Shown here one piece after another: positions 13,279 to 24,440 of a DNA stretch of 64,000 nt; positions within the stretch are counted from its first letter, which is position 1, and each line of letters opens with the position of its first letter. Below the pieces are notes generated by a model. It was given only the letters and a program-made list of their open reading frames with translations, ran no database searches and was not told the origin of the DNA. This stretch comes from Prostheceraeus crozeri (Eukaryota > Platyhelminthes > Polycladida > Euryleptidae). Both the position numbers and the translations under genes were made by a program. The stretch spans positions 186,001 to 250,000 of the forward strand of contig CAJQUW010005272.1 in NCBI GenBank assembly GCA_907163375.1. Direction: 5' to 3'.

Positions 13279-14826
13279 ATGGAAGTGCTTCATGATAATA
13301 ATATTGATATCCTAATGACTGTTGAGACATGGCTTGATCACGATTCAGTTTGTCTTGGTCGCCTTCGCTCCTGTGGATACACGGTTGTGGATAGACCGCG
13401 ACCTCGTCTTCGCCAAGACAGCATAACAGTGAATCATGGTGGATTAGCTTACATCGTATGTCCAGGAATCCGCGTTTCACGCATTTCTATCGGATTTGAG
13501 CCTACAACTTGTGAAGTTCTGTGTGTTCGTATATCCTCTGGACCAGACTCGTGTATCATCATTCTCTTCTACCGCACTGGTCAAGTTCCATCACGTTTTT
13601 TTGTGGAAGTAATGCGTATCTTGGAGATGTTCTCAACTGAAGCAAGTCCTTTATACGTAGTGGGAGATTTCAATATCCATGTGGAACGACATGACGATCC
13701 ACACTCCCGACAACTACTGGATATTTTCTCAAGCTATAATCTCGTGTGTTGCATTGATCAACCTACTCACTTGCTTGGTGGAACCTTGGACCTTGTATTC
13801 AGTCGCTGTGAACAACCATTGTCAACATCGCTTATCGATCCTGCTCTATCAGATCATAAGCTCATTTCTTGGAAAGCAGTTCTCACTCGCCCATCACCCA
13901 TATACAGAAATATCCTCTATCGTCCGTGGAAAAATCTCAACATCGACTGCTTGAGACGTCTTCTTTTGGCGGAGTCATCTTTGTGTAATCCCTTGAAATG
14001 GGAAAATTTCACGTGTGATCAACTGGTCCTATTATATGACGAAGACATTAAAACTGCTCTGAACAGGTTGATACCTTGGAAGTCCATCAAGGTTTGCCGT
14101 CGGCTTTCAGACCCTTGGTTCGACGGAGATTGTAGACTTGCAAAGCGCCTTGTCCGGCGCATTGAGCATCATTTCTATTCAAGTGGAACTGAATCTGTCT
14201 CTGAGGTTGAATGGAGAGCCTGCAAGAAAGCTTACTTCGATCTCTTAAAAGTCAAACGGCGGTTTTTCTGGAGCTCTAAAATTTCTCAGGATCGCAACAA
14301 TCCTCGCGAGCTTTGGAATTCTGTTAATTATTTACTGGGACGAAATCGTGTTACTCCAACCAGTTTGGTGCATGCAGATGATTTTGTGGACCATTTCTCC
14401 AATAAATTGGCTCGGATTCGTGAATTGACTGTTGATTCTTCAGACCCAGTTTTCTCTGCTGCACCGGCTGACTGTTGCCTATCCACGCTTCCATCTGCTT
14501 CCTCAGAAGATGTTACTGAGATCATTTTATCACTGCCCAACAAGCAATCTCATCTTGACATTCTTCCCACAGCCATATTGAAGGCCTGCGTTGACATCCT
14601 TTCTCCATTCTTAGCCTCATTGGTGAACAAGTGCTTTGGTTTGGGCTACTTTCCAACTTCACTGAAGTTAATCAGCGTGTCTCCAATTCTCAAGAAAGGC
14701 TGTACTGAGGTTGAGAATCTGTCATCATACCGGCTTATCTGCAATTTGTCTGTCTTGTCTAAGATTATGGAAAAAAATTTTTGCGAAGCATTTTGTCTCT
14801 TATCTGAACGCCAACAATCTAATTAG
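13279..14826 (+). pseudogene. LINE ORF: endonuclease domain and start of the RT region
   Basis: A 515-codon open frame. Residues 1 to about 200 are most of an APE-type endonuclease: the metal-site and target-site motifs ETWLDHD, GDFNIH, GTLDLVF and SDHKLISW are in order. The first part of the domain lies upstream of the 298-bp repeat insertion, so the ATG at 13279 is an internal methionine and not the true start. Residues 200-420 are the usual poorly conserved linker. The RT region begins near residue 425 (LPNKQSHLDILPTAILKAC), and the frame is lost near the A-rich run at 14770-14780. In a working element the product nicks DNA and primes reverse transcription at the target site. Confidence 0.85.
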
Positions 14827-16060
14827 CCAGCTCCAATCTGCATATCGAGTACACCACTCTATTGAGACGGCTTTGCAGCATATCACTAGTGAGATTCTGA
14901 CTGCAATGGATGGTGGTGGCATTACTTTACTTGCAAGTCTCGATTTGTCTAGTGCGTTCGACACAATTGATCATAATACCATGATAAAGCGCCTTCATAG
15001 ATCTTATGGAGTGAGTGGCTTAGCTCTGCAATGGTTCGAGTCCTTTCTATGCAACAGATCCATGTTCTACAAATTCAATAGTGACTCTTCAAGAATAGTG
15101 CCAGTAACAACAGGAATTCCTCAGGGATCAGTCCTCGAGCCCACATTGTTTATGCTCTACATCATGGACATCATACCCTTGGTTCAGTCCCATGGATTAA
15201 GTATACACATATTTGCAGATGACATTCAAATCTATAGCTTCAGTGATCCATCCGATGTCCAAGTGATTGGCTGCACTATGTCATCGTGCTTGCTTGACGT
15301 TGATCTATAGCTCCGAGCGAACAACCTACTCCTCAATTCAAAGAAGACAAATGTGATCTACTTTGGTACAAGACAGAGACTTCAGAATCTCACCATGCCT
15401 CCCGTACGTGTCGGGGATCACCTGGTTCAACCAGTTCCTTCTCTTCGATGTCTTGGTGCTGTACTAGACTCTAACCTATCTTTTAAAAAGCATATCTCAA
15501 GGACATTATCTACATGTTTTGGAGTCCTTCGTCAAATTCGATCTATGCGTCATTCCGTGTCAAGCTCTCTCGCGGAGAGTCTAGTAGTTAGCCTTGTGTT
15601 CACAAGGCTTGACTACTGCATCTCGCTTCTGGCCGGCCTCCCGAATTGTGATATTACCCGATTACAATCAGTTGTGAATGCATCTGCCCGGCTAGTGAAC
15701 AATTTACCTCGAACATCACACATACCTCCTGCTCTGCGTGAACTTCAGTGGCTTCCAGTTCACCAAAGAATTAATCTCCGAATGGTGTTGCTCATCTATA
15801 AATGCTTGAACGGTCTTGCCCCAGCATACCTTAGCAACCTCATCACTCAAGTTGCAGATTTGCCCGGACGTTCACGCCTGCGGTCGGTGAAGGCATGTTC
15901 TCTCTCGGTTCCGAAAGCCAGGCTTAAGTCTACTAAGAAGCGACTATTTCAATCTGCGGCATGTGAAGCCTGGAATGCATTGCCTATGTCAGTGAGGACT
16001 TCTACCTCACTAACTCCCTTCACATCTTCTGCGAAGAACTTTTATCTTTCTTTGGTTTAG
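14772..16060 (+). pseudogene. LINE reverse transcriptase and C-terminal region
   Basis: Continues the LINE in another frame. RT motifs are clear: LDLSSAFDTIDH, GIPQGSVLEPTLFMLY and the catalytic box FADD (in IFADDIQIY). An in-frame TAG at 15308-15310 interrupts the frame, after which the same frame resumes with the RT thumb and the L2/CR1-type C-terminal region, ending at 16060. With the upstream frameshift this makes at least two coding breaks, so this copy cannot make an RT by itself. Confidence 0.85.
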
Positions 16061-16177
16061 TTTTAGTTGGCATTTTATTGCGATTTCATATTTTTTAATG
16101 AAAATATTCTGTACTGTGGCCTTGAAACTCAGCGGTCTAACGTCACTTTGTAATGCAACGCAAAATACAAATTCGTG

Positions 16178-17905
16178 ACTACTCCTCCCTCTCCGTCTCA
16201 CTGCACACCGCTCCCCGTCCTTCCTGCCCATCTACGATGATGTTAGTTGGCGGACTCGAGCCCTCGTCTCTCTCCGTCTTATACCTCACTGCTCCCTGTT
16301 CTTTCTGTCTATCCCGATGATGTTTTTGTTGAGCGGACTCGAGTCCTCCTCCCTCTCCGTCTCACTGCACACCGCTCCCTGTCCTTCCTGCCCATCCCCG
16401 ATGATGTCGGTGGTCGGACTCGTGCCCTCCTCCCTCTCCGTCTCACTGCACACCGCTCCCTGTCCTTCCTGCCAATCCCCGATGATGTTGGTGAGCGGAC
16501 TCGATCCCTCCTCCCTCTCCGTCTCACTGCACACCGCTAGATGTCCTTCCTGCCAATCCCCGATGATGTTGGTGGTCGGACTCGAGCACTCCTCCCTCTC
16601 CGTCTCACTGCACACCGCTCCCTGTCCTTCCTGCCCATCCCCGATGATGTTGGTGGGCGGACTCGATCCCTCCTCCCTCTCCGTCTCACTGCACACCGCT
16701 CCCTGTCCTTCCTGCCCATTCCCGATGATGTTGGTGGTCGGACTCGATCCCTCCTCCCTCTCCGTCTCACTGCACGCCGCTCCCTGTCCTTCCTGCCCAT
16801 CTCCGATGATGTTGGTGGTCGGACTCGAACCATCCTCCCTCTCCGTCTCACTGCACACCGCTCCCTGTCCTTCCTGCCCATCCCCGATGATGTTGGTGGT
16901 CGGACTCGATCCCTCCTCCCTCTCCGTCTCACTGCACACCGCTCCCTGTCCTTCCTGCCCATCACCGATGATGTTGGTGAGCGGACTCGAGCACTCCTCC
17001 CTCTCCGTCTCACTGCATACCACTCGATGTCCCTCCTGCCCATCCCCGATGATGTTGGTTGGCGGACTCGAGCCCTCGTCTCTCTCCGTCCTATACCTCA
17101 CTGCTCCCTGTTCTTTCTGTCTATCCCGATGATGTTTTTGGTGGTCGGATTCGAGCACTCCTCCCTCTCCGTCTCACTGCACACCGCTCCCTGTCCTTCC
17201 TGCCCATCCCCGATGATGTCGGTGGTCGGACTCGTGCCCTCCTCCCTCTCCGTCTCACTGCACACCGCTCCCTGTCCTTCCTGCCAATCCCCGATGATGT
17301 TGGTGAGCGGACTCGATCCCTCCTCCCTCTCCGTCTCACTGCACACCGCTAGATGTCCTTCCTGCCAATCCCCGATGATGTTGGTTGTCGGACTCGATCC
17401 CTCCTCCCTCTCCGTCTCACTGCACACCGCTCCCTGTCCTTCCTGCCAATCCCCGATGATGTTGGTGAGCGGACTTGATCCCTCCTCCCTCTCCGTCTCA
17501 CTGCGCACTGCTAGCTGTCCTTCCTGCCCATCCCCGATGATGTTGGTGGTCGGACTCGATCCCTCCTCCCTCTCCGTCTTATACCTCACTGCTCCCTGTT
17601 CTTTCTGTCTATCACGATGATGTTTTTTGTGAGCGGACTCGAGCCCTCCTCCCTCTCCGTCTCACTGCACACCGCTCCCTGTCCTTCCTGCCCATCCCCG
17701 ATGATGTTGGTGAGCGGACTCGATCCCTCCTGCCTCTCAGTCTCACTGCACACCGCTCCCTGTCCTTCCTGCCCATCCCCGATGATGTTGGTGGTCGGAC
17801 TCAAGCCCTGCTCCCCCTCTGTCTCACTGCACACCGCTCCCTGTCCTTCCTGCCCATCCCCGATGATGTTGGTGGTCGGACTCGAGCCCTCGTCTCTCTC
17901 CGTCT
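16178..17905. repeat. 81-bp satellite array, block 2
   Basis: About 21 units of the same satellite resume after the LINE. The block includes a variant unit with 'cttatacctcactgctccctgttctttctg' character (near 16275, 17090 and 17580) in place of the usual cactgcacaccgctccc. A segment beginning near 16252 is repeated about 812 bp downstream near 17064, showing a multi-unit duplication. Confidence 0.93.
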
Positions 17906-18267
17906 CACTCTTCCCGCTCCCGGCTCTTTCTCTTCTTTCCCTGTTTTTACAACTTCGGTTGACGCCTTAGTGAGCGGTTGTTCCATCTTCCTCTCGCTTT
18001 GTAAATCTGTATAAATAGAGAAATACATCCCCTTCTGCAATTTTTTTATCGTGAGGCACTGTGACTCCTGTATGTATATTCGTCATCAACGAGTTTTGTT
18101 ACCGCAGCAAAGAAGATTTAAATGCTATGACAATTCCTTTGTGAAATTTTCCAAGTACCCTAAAGTTGCTCGAGTTATGTTGTGAAAGTTTTGAGTAGTT
18201 TTATTTGTCTTGATGTACACCCTGGCATATACCGCTCTTGACTGATAAAGTCTATTTTACGTTTCTT
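17906..18267. other. Non-satellite island between satellite blocks
   Basis: About 360 bp of ordinary AT-rich sequence without a recognisable gene. It starts in a pyrimidine-rich stretch (tctttctcttctttccctg) and ends where 'tttctgcccatc' restarts the satellite. I see no terminal inverted repeats or tRNA-like boxes, so I cannot say whether it is an insertion or unique DNA. Confidence 0.6.
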
Positions 18268-18545
18268 TCTGCCCATCTACGATGATGTTGGTTGGCGGAC
18301 TCGAGCCCTCGTCTCTCTCCGTCTTATACCTCACTGCTCCCTGTTCTTTCTGTCTATCCCGATGATGTTGGTGGGCGGACTCGAGCCCTCGTCTCTCTCC
18401 GTCTTATACCTCACTGCTCCCTGTTCTTTCTGTCTATCCCGATGATGTTGGTGGGCGGACTCGAGCCCTCGTCTCTCTCCGTCTTATACCTCACTGCTCC
18501 CTGTTCTTTCTGTCTATCCCGATGATGTTTTTGGTGAGCGGACTC
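18268..18545. repeat. Satellite array, block 3 (80-bp variant)
   Basis: About three and a half units of the variant type seen in block 2. Here the period is 80 bp (gactcgag recurs at 18298, 18378 and 18458), so the open frames of the main array are broken in this block. The array ends at a unit reading gatgatgtttttggtgagcg. Confidence 0.9.
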
Positions 18546-18614
18546 GAGGCTTGGTACATCTGTTTTCACGCTTTTGCTATTTTTTCGATTAATCTGTTGT
18601 ATTTCCCATTTCAG

Positions 18615-18758
18615 GTCTCTTCTCGAGCTGGAATAATTGAACTGCTTGACAATCTTGGTTTCCCCGAGTTTGAATCTCAGCCTAATCCTTGGAGAAGGAT
18701 CCGAGATCGCTGGAAAACTCCTGCAAAAGACATTCCGAGTCGTGGTCATTTCTGTTGA
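18615..18758 (+). CDS. Possible terminal exon of an unidentified gene
   Basis: A pyrimidine-rich tract and AG (tttcccatttcag) precede a 48-codon open stretch ending in TGA at 18756-18758. An AATAAA signal follows at 18792-18797. This is what a last coding exon looks like. The peptide contains SRAGIIELLDNLGFPEFE and ends in IPSRGHFC; I do not recognise the family. If it is real, the 81-bp satellite and LINE would lie in or upstream of an intron of this gene, because no adjoining exon is visible on the left. The phase of the exon start is assumed, not shown. Confidence 0.35.
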   Translation, partial: VSSRAGIIELLDNLGFPEFESQPNPWRRIRDRWKTPAKDIPSRGHFC

Positions 18759-18791
18759 AATGAATCCTTATAATACTCAGTGATTTGTATA

Positions 18792-18797
18792 AATAAA
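18792..18797 (+). promoter_or_regulatory. Putative poly(A) signal AATAAA
   Basis: Lies 34 bp after the stop of the possible terminal exon, within gtataaataaaaaatc. It supports that exon but is a short, common motif. Confidence 0.35.
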
Positions 18798-20149
18798 AAA
18801 TCAACGGATTTTTACTCAAGAGCTGCTCTTAATATGCTTGTAGCATGAAGAATTCATAGTCTATGCAAAGTCCAGTATTTTACTTCCCCTGCTTATTTCC
18901 ATGACAAAACTTGTGAAGAACAGAATGTAAACAACAAAATATGTTCAATAATAATTGGCCGTTAAAGTGATAAGGCGCATTTAACCCTGATGGAGCCTAC
19001 ATGATGTGCATCAAAGAAAAAAGCTCACGGTGAAAGAAGGTGAAGAACTTCCAAGAAGTCATACTCAATAATCATCTTCTTGTATGGCTGAAGGTTGGAA
19101 AATCAGGATTTCGGTAAATGAATTGCATCTGCATGTTCAGCTAGACATCTCACTTTTGTAAATACCAAGTTAAATGCCTTCTGATGTATTATTCCACATA
19201 ATTCACATAGACATCTAGACCTAGCACATCTAACAGCCCATGATAATGAAGAAACGAAGTTTATAACTAGGAATCATGTAAGATTTCAGACCTTTCGAAT
19301 AAATGGCAATCATGCAAGATAGTTTGAATAATTGAATAATTCTTCAGTAATGAACAAATAATTGAATACTTCAATTCAAATACCTAATAGGATTCAACAG
19401 TAAGAGAATGTCAATTGGGATTGATTTTTCGTAAAACTAATGACAGGTAGCTTGAAATTCCTTTACTTTTGAAATATTAGTAATGACCTTTTTGCAAAGT
19501 TCTTAAAGCAGAGCATTAAGCGATAAAGGAGTCTTGCTGGCGGCATTTCTGTAAATATGTAACAGATATCTGGCGCACTGCGTGCGTAGAAAGTCTGGGT
19601 CAAAGATTAAATGATCGAGTCTCCGAAAACGCAACTTGTTGATAAGCGCCGGTCATTGGTTACCCTTCCCACAGTCGCTGCTCATCACCGACGACAATTC
19701 ACACTCTTGTGATACATCTATCATTAGACTAGCCTATTATCTAGATCGAAGCCGTGAATCAGTAGCTGTACCTATCTCACTGAATTTGGCCTCGTGCCGC
19801 TAACTCATACATCCGAGGTCCGTGGTGCAAACGCAGTCATTCTAGTATAGAGTTCTGCATACTACACTCCATCTTAATACAGAAATCAAGTGAAACTACT
19901 TTTCATTGCTTGGAATAGTCTTGAAATTAAAACAATTATCATATCAGTCAAGCATTTCTGGCTTTTAAATGCCTTTGTCAAATTAATATTTCGAATTTTT
20001 CACGTACTTACTTATATTAGTGACAAATTTCTGCAGTGTTTCTGAAATCAAGATTGACTGGCCAATTCATTTGCATTGACATTTCATCATATTGTACTCA
20101 ATCAATCAATCAATCAGTGGTGCCGTGTCAGAAGCTGACGTTGGCGACA
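18798..20149. other. No gene seen
   Basis: AT-rich sequence with stops in all frames. I see no RNA gene, transposon end or conserved peptide here. Confidence 0.6.
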
Positions 20150-20660
20150 ATCAGGTGTTCTTCTCATCTCTTGTACATTCTAATGATGGTCGTGACTCTC
20201 CTGCCCACCGCTCTCTCGAGCCACCCCATGAAGGACAATCGTTGACGTCCGCGCTCTCTCCTTCCTTCGATTTTGCCGGTTAGAGCAAGATCTTCGTATT
20301 TCTCCTTCCGAAGAACATGACCAAGGAACCGTATTTGTCTTGTAAAGATGGTCATCATCAGTTGCCTTGATGTACATGTGTGTTCGAGTTGATAACTTCT
20401 TCGTTGCTAACTTTTTGTATCCAAGGGATACGCAGCATCCGCCTGAGGAACCACATCTCCGCCGCTTCCAACCTTGCCTGCATCGTCTGATTTATGGACT
20501 ATGCTTCACATCCATAGAGATGTACCGACCACACGTAGCACCTAAGTAGTCGGACTCTCGTTGCCACGCCAATGTTACGTGAAGCAAGCACCCTCTCCAT
20601 CTTCTTATATGCCGTCCTATCTCGCTCTCTGTTCTCCCACGCTAGCGTTTCAGATCAATT
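20150..20660 (-). pseudogene. LINE RT C-terminal fragment
   Basis: On the minus strand, in shifting frames, peptide pieces typical of the region after a LINE RT can be read: MQARLEAAEMWFLRRMLRIP, then KVSNEEV, then IRFLGHVLRKEKYEDLALTG and KIEGRRERGRQRLSFMGWLE. Upstream on that strand come VRLLRCYVWSVHLYG and ERVLASRNIGVATR. The frame breaks several times, so this is an old fragment of a different LINE from the one at 12-16 kb. No 5' part is present. Confidence 0.75.
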
Positions 20661-22539
20661 CCAAGGATCAACTTTGTTAGGTGGCTCATAAGGCTGATCG
20701 TACGGTGTTGGTCGCATTTTGTCACACCTGGCTTTTTCTGCAATGTGATGAAGACAGACTCAATTACTACGTAATGAGCATTGAGTAATTCTGTGAATTT
20801 AAGTTCGGAAATTTTAGTACTCTTTCGCTTAGTACTCAGTTTGGTGCTGAAATAGGACTTTATGATTTACAGTGTAATGAAAGAGGCCTCATAGTCCGAC
20901 AGCCAGAACGAGTTTCTAACCCTATACTACTACGAATCTGCACTTCTACAGAGTTCTACTTGGTTCCTCTTCTTGTCAGACACGATCAAAGAAAAACACA
21001 TTTTTATCCAATGGGACGAAGATTGAAGTTTCTTGAATAATCTTTGATGAACTAAATTGAGATTTTCAATGTTTTCTCTTACTGGGCGAAGAGTAGTCAG
21101 TCTATAGAGCCATAAGTTTTGTCATGAAATGTCTTCAGGTCATTTCCTATAATGTTCATGTGCTACTGATATGTCTCTGATCTGTCTCTGATATACTGTT
21201 ATGCAGGAATGTGGTTAAATGTGGAATACATTACTCGAAATGCTTTTTGCCGACATTAGGAAGCTTGCCAAATATGAATGTGTTTAGCTTCATAGACAGG
21301 TGTGCATGAACACGATAGGAAATGATCTGGAGCCATTCTATGCAAAAATGTGTGACTCTTGGTTCAGTACTTTTCCTTGAATCAGTGAAAACATAGAAAA
21401 CTTCATTTTAGCCAAAAACTTCAATGTGCGTCTTATTGGATAAACATTTTTTCCTTGATGCTGTTTGACATGAAGAGGAACCAGGTAGAATTCGGCAGAC
21501 GTGCAGATTCGTAGTAGGCATAGAGTGTGCAGCATACCATTCTGTGAAAGTCTCATCTCTGCTTCGCAGCTTCATAGAGCTATTTCGAAGAACAATGGCA
21601 ATTTCGATTTCCCAGAAAATTGTGAAAGGAATCAAAGAATTCTTGGCTTCATTTTAGTATCCAGTTGATAGAACACGCTACATTATTGATGTATCGATGC
21701 TTTGCAGTTTTGCAGTTGGTTGAACAAAGCTACATGTATGAGCGACTCTGAATTCTGCAGTTTTCCAATTGGTTCACACCAATCAGACAATTAATTGCAG
21801 AATTCTCCCGTTACCTGAGATGAATAGATTTCTCCTCTACATCTTTTCTGTGATTGCTTTTCGAGGAAGGTCGAACTTCTAATCGGTGTGTCAATTGGAG
21901 CCTTATAATTTAAAACCGTTGAACAATAATACTTTGACAGTATTTGAACTCTAACCATTTAAATACTCAATTCACAGTATTATAAACTCCTGACAATGAT
22001 CTACAGATAACAACAGTAGATTAGTGCTATCTATCTAAGAAATAGCAGTGAAATCAATTTTACAATTCAGCTGCATTCAAGACGAAGTAATTGTTTGTGC
22101 AATCAGACTGACAACAATGCTGGTACAGAAAGTGCAGAGGAATCCGATCACACTGCACTTCAAGAAATGTTGTGCCTTAGTAGACATGCTACTTCATGAA
22201 TATTGGAATAAGTAGTTGACAAAATATTTCACACTCGTCAATGAAATTGCAATGTCTTTCTGCAAGATAATACCTGTGTTCGGTACTTGACGTGAAAATC
22301 TCAAGAACAATACATTGCGTACTCGAAAGCAGAACTGTGTATTCACTTGAAAGGCATCAAAGTTAAACAAACAATTAATATGACACTCCTCCCTTTGTAA
22401 AAATATGAAGGAGCACACGACTGCTTCTAAATAATGATGATATAGTCCGGATCTTGCCGTTGCACCACTCTCCGACCGCTGTTCATATGCGTTGGGTTTC
22501 CTGTTGCATGTTCAGGCCAATCGCCCATTGTGTAACACT
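20661..22539. other. No gene seen
   Basis: AT-rich non-coding sequence with only short, unremarkable open frames. No repeats beyond simple A/T runs were noticed. Confidence 0.55.
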
Positions 22540-23145
22540 CAGGCTAGTTCTTCATCGCAACGCTTTCGGTTCGATTGTGACTCGCTCTGGTCGATTCTCC
22601 ATCGTGACTCTCTCGGGTAGGGTTCTCCATCGTGACTCCATCGGGTCGATTCTCCATCATCGCCGACTCGCTCGGATCGATTCTCCATCATCGCTGACTC
22701 GCTCGGGTCGATTCTCCATCGTGACTCGCTCGGATCGATTCTCCATCATCGCTGACTCGCTCGGGTCGATTCTCCATCATCGCTGACTCGCTCTGGTCGA
22801 TTCTCCATCATCGCTGACTCGCTCGAGTCGATTCTCCATCATCGCTGACTCGCTCTGGTCGATTCTCCATCATCGCTGACTCGCTCGGGTCGATTCTCCA
22901 TCGTGACTCGCTCGGATCGATTATCCATCGTGACTCGCTCAGGTCGATTATCCATCGTGACTCGCTCGGCTCGGTTCTCCATCATCGCTGACTCGCTCGG
23001 CTCGGATCTCCATCGTGACTCGCTCGGATCGATTATCCATCGTCGCTAGCTCGGCTCGGTTCTCCATCGTGACTCGCTCGGATCGATTATCCATCATCGC
23101 TGACTCGCTCAAGTCGATTCTCAATCATCGCTGGTTCGAACAAAT
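22540..23145. repeat. 27/31-bp minisatellite
   Basis: About 20 copies of a unit built on gactcgctcggatcgattc followed by tccatc. Two length forms alternate: a longer one (31 bp, with catcatcgctgactcg) and a shorter one (27 bp, with catcgtgactcg). Near the 3' end the G/C/A variants diverge (ggctcggttc). The two forms are intermixed and not in separate blocks. Confidence 0.88.
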
Positions 23146-23501
23146 TCTCGTCTACTTATTATCTCAAGAGCAGCAATTTTATCTGTTTGTATTAATCACG
23201 TTACGTATGCAATACTTTCTTGTGTAATTCTATGCTTTGCCGTCCAGTTTCACATGACTCTTGTTTAGCAGTTTGGCATGACTTACTGATGCTCAGATTG
23301 CTTGCACCTGATGATGGTCGGTCGCTTGGTGCGTCCGAAAGGCTTCGAACTAATAAAAAGTATTTTATCAATACAAAGGACTTCTCTCATTCCACTCAAC
23401 ATTTCACTATGCACCTTCCAAAAGACAAAAGATTCAAAGACTGCGATACGTTCGACGTGCAGATCCTAAATTCCTTTTGAAAGAGCTGAGAGAGCGTGAT
23501 T

Positions 23502-23918
23502 CACTAGGTGACATACCACGCGTGATTCACGCGTAATTACGGAACACAACATCCGTGGTTAAGGACATTCTATTCCTCTACCCGCGTACATACGCGCTGC
23601 ACTAAGAGTCAGAAATCACGTGATCTGATGCTGTTAAAACATGGGAAATGTTTATGAATACGCGCGGGCAAGCGTTTATAGTTTGCGGGTCGTCCGCGGT
23701 TGTCTGAACCACTAAGATGAACCGCTAAGCATGTTCTGTCTTCCCTGAGCATGAAATTGAGGTCCTATAACATTGTTTAGCCTCTGATTGCAGACACATG
23801 AGACGCAAAGTCTATATAACAGGACTGCCTACAGATGTTACAGCAATGTCACGCATAGCCACGGATGTTTAGGGTCATGTGTAATTACGCGTGATTGAGC
23901 GTGGCATGTCACCTAGTG
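23502..23918. mobile_element. Non-autonomous inverted-repeat DNA element, family A, copy 1
   Basis: The ends are CACTAGGTGACATACCACGC and GCGTGGCATGTCACCTAGTG, inverted repeats with one mismatch in 20. The subterminal parts also match in inverted orientation around CGCGTAATTACG. The 417-bp element has no coding capacity. A second, larger copy of the family lies at 37336-38041, sharing for example cactaagagtcagaaatcac and ctgagcatgaaattgaggtc. Target duplication is not obvious. Confidence 0.8.
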
Positions 23919-23933
23919 CATTCTGAATCATCA

Positions 23934-24103
23934 ATTATGAATGAATTATACTGTAATTTCGACAATAAAATCTATCATGACTCCATCCTATTGACGTTTG
24001 CTCTTCAGAGAGCCTTCGATAGACTAGATTATGGCCTTATTATTTCAAAACTAATGAAGCACCGTTTTCCCAAAGGTTTTTGTATGACCATTCCATGTTG
24101 AAG
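23934..24103 (+). pseudogene. Short LINE RT fragment
   Basis: An open stretch with LQRAFDRLDYGLIISKL, which resembles the RT motif around the first catalytic Asp in LINEs (xDxxxAFDRxxH). It is only about 55 codons long and lacks the YADD box, so this is a fossil fragment. The clade cannot be assigned. Confidence 0.5.
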
Positions 24104-24130
24104 GTCAAAGAATGATCCTGAACCATCAGA

Positions 24131-24440
24131 GTGGCCTAGTGAAGAAGGTGCGAGCTCGTCTCCACCGCGGATTTCGCTTCGATTCCTGCCTGCGTCAGGT
24201 GAGTGTGGTCGGCGTGGCCTAGTGAAGAAGGTGCGAGCTCGTCTCCACCGCGGATTTCGCTTCGATTCCTGCCTGCGTCAGGTGAGTGTGGTCGGCGTGG
24301 CCTAGTGAAGAAGGCGCGAGCTCGTCTCCACCGCGGACTTCGCTTCGATTCCTGCCTGCGTCAGGTGAGTGCGGTCGGCGTGGCCTAGTGAAGAAGGTGG
24401 GAGCTCGTCTCCACCGCGGACTTCGGTTCGATTCCTTCCC
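24131..24440 (+). repeat. 83-bp tRNA-like tandem repeat with Pol III boxes
   Basis: Nearly four copies of an 83-bp unit start at 24131, 24214, 24297 and 24380. Each begins GTGGCCTAGTGAAGAAGG (A-box-like) and contains TTCGATTCC 40-50 bp later; the last copy has a perfect GGTTCGATTCC B box at 24425-24435. This spacing is that of a tRNA or tRNA-derived SINE head. Related units recur in both orientations at 59605-59930. A cloverleaf is not obvious, so I read this as a tandemly amplified SINE-head-like sequence. Confidence 0.75.

Larger units (their letters stand above)
12197..16177 (+). mobile_element. L2/CR1-group non-LTR retrotransposon (LINE)
   Basis: A non-satellite block splits the 81-bp array; satellite sequence stops after gactcgag near 12196 and resumes near 16178. 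It encodes an APE-type endonuclease followed by a reverse transcriptase. The C-terminal region after the RT (around LDYCISLLAGLPNCDITRLQ, then RELQWLPVHQRINLRM) resembles L2/CR1-group elements as I know them. The start of the endonuclease (YNIRSLNN, near 12592-12627) is separated from its continuation (KVDDLMEVL, from about 13261) by a tandem-repeat insertion. The coding part also has one frameshift and one in-frame stop, so this copy is dead. The 3' UTR runs to about 16177 with no clear poly(A) tail. Ends are approximate and no target duplication is obvious. Confidence 0.85.
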
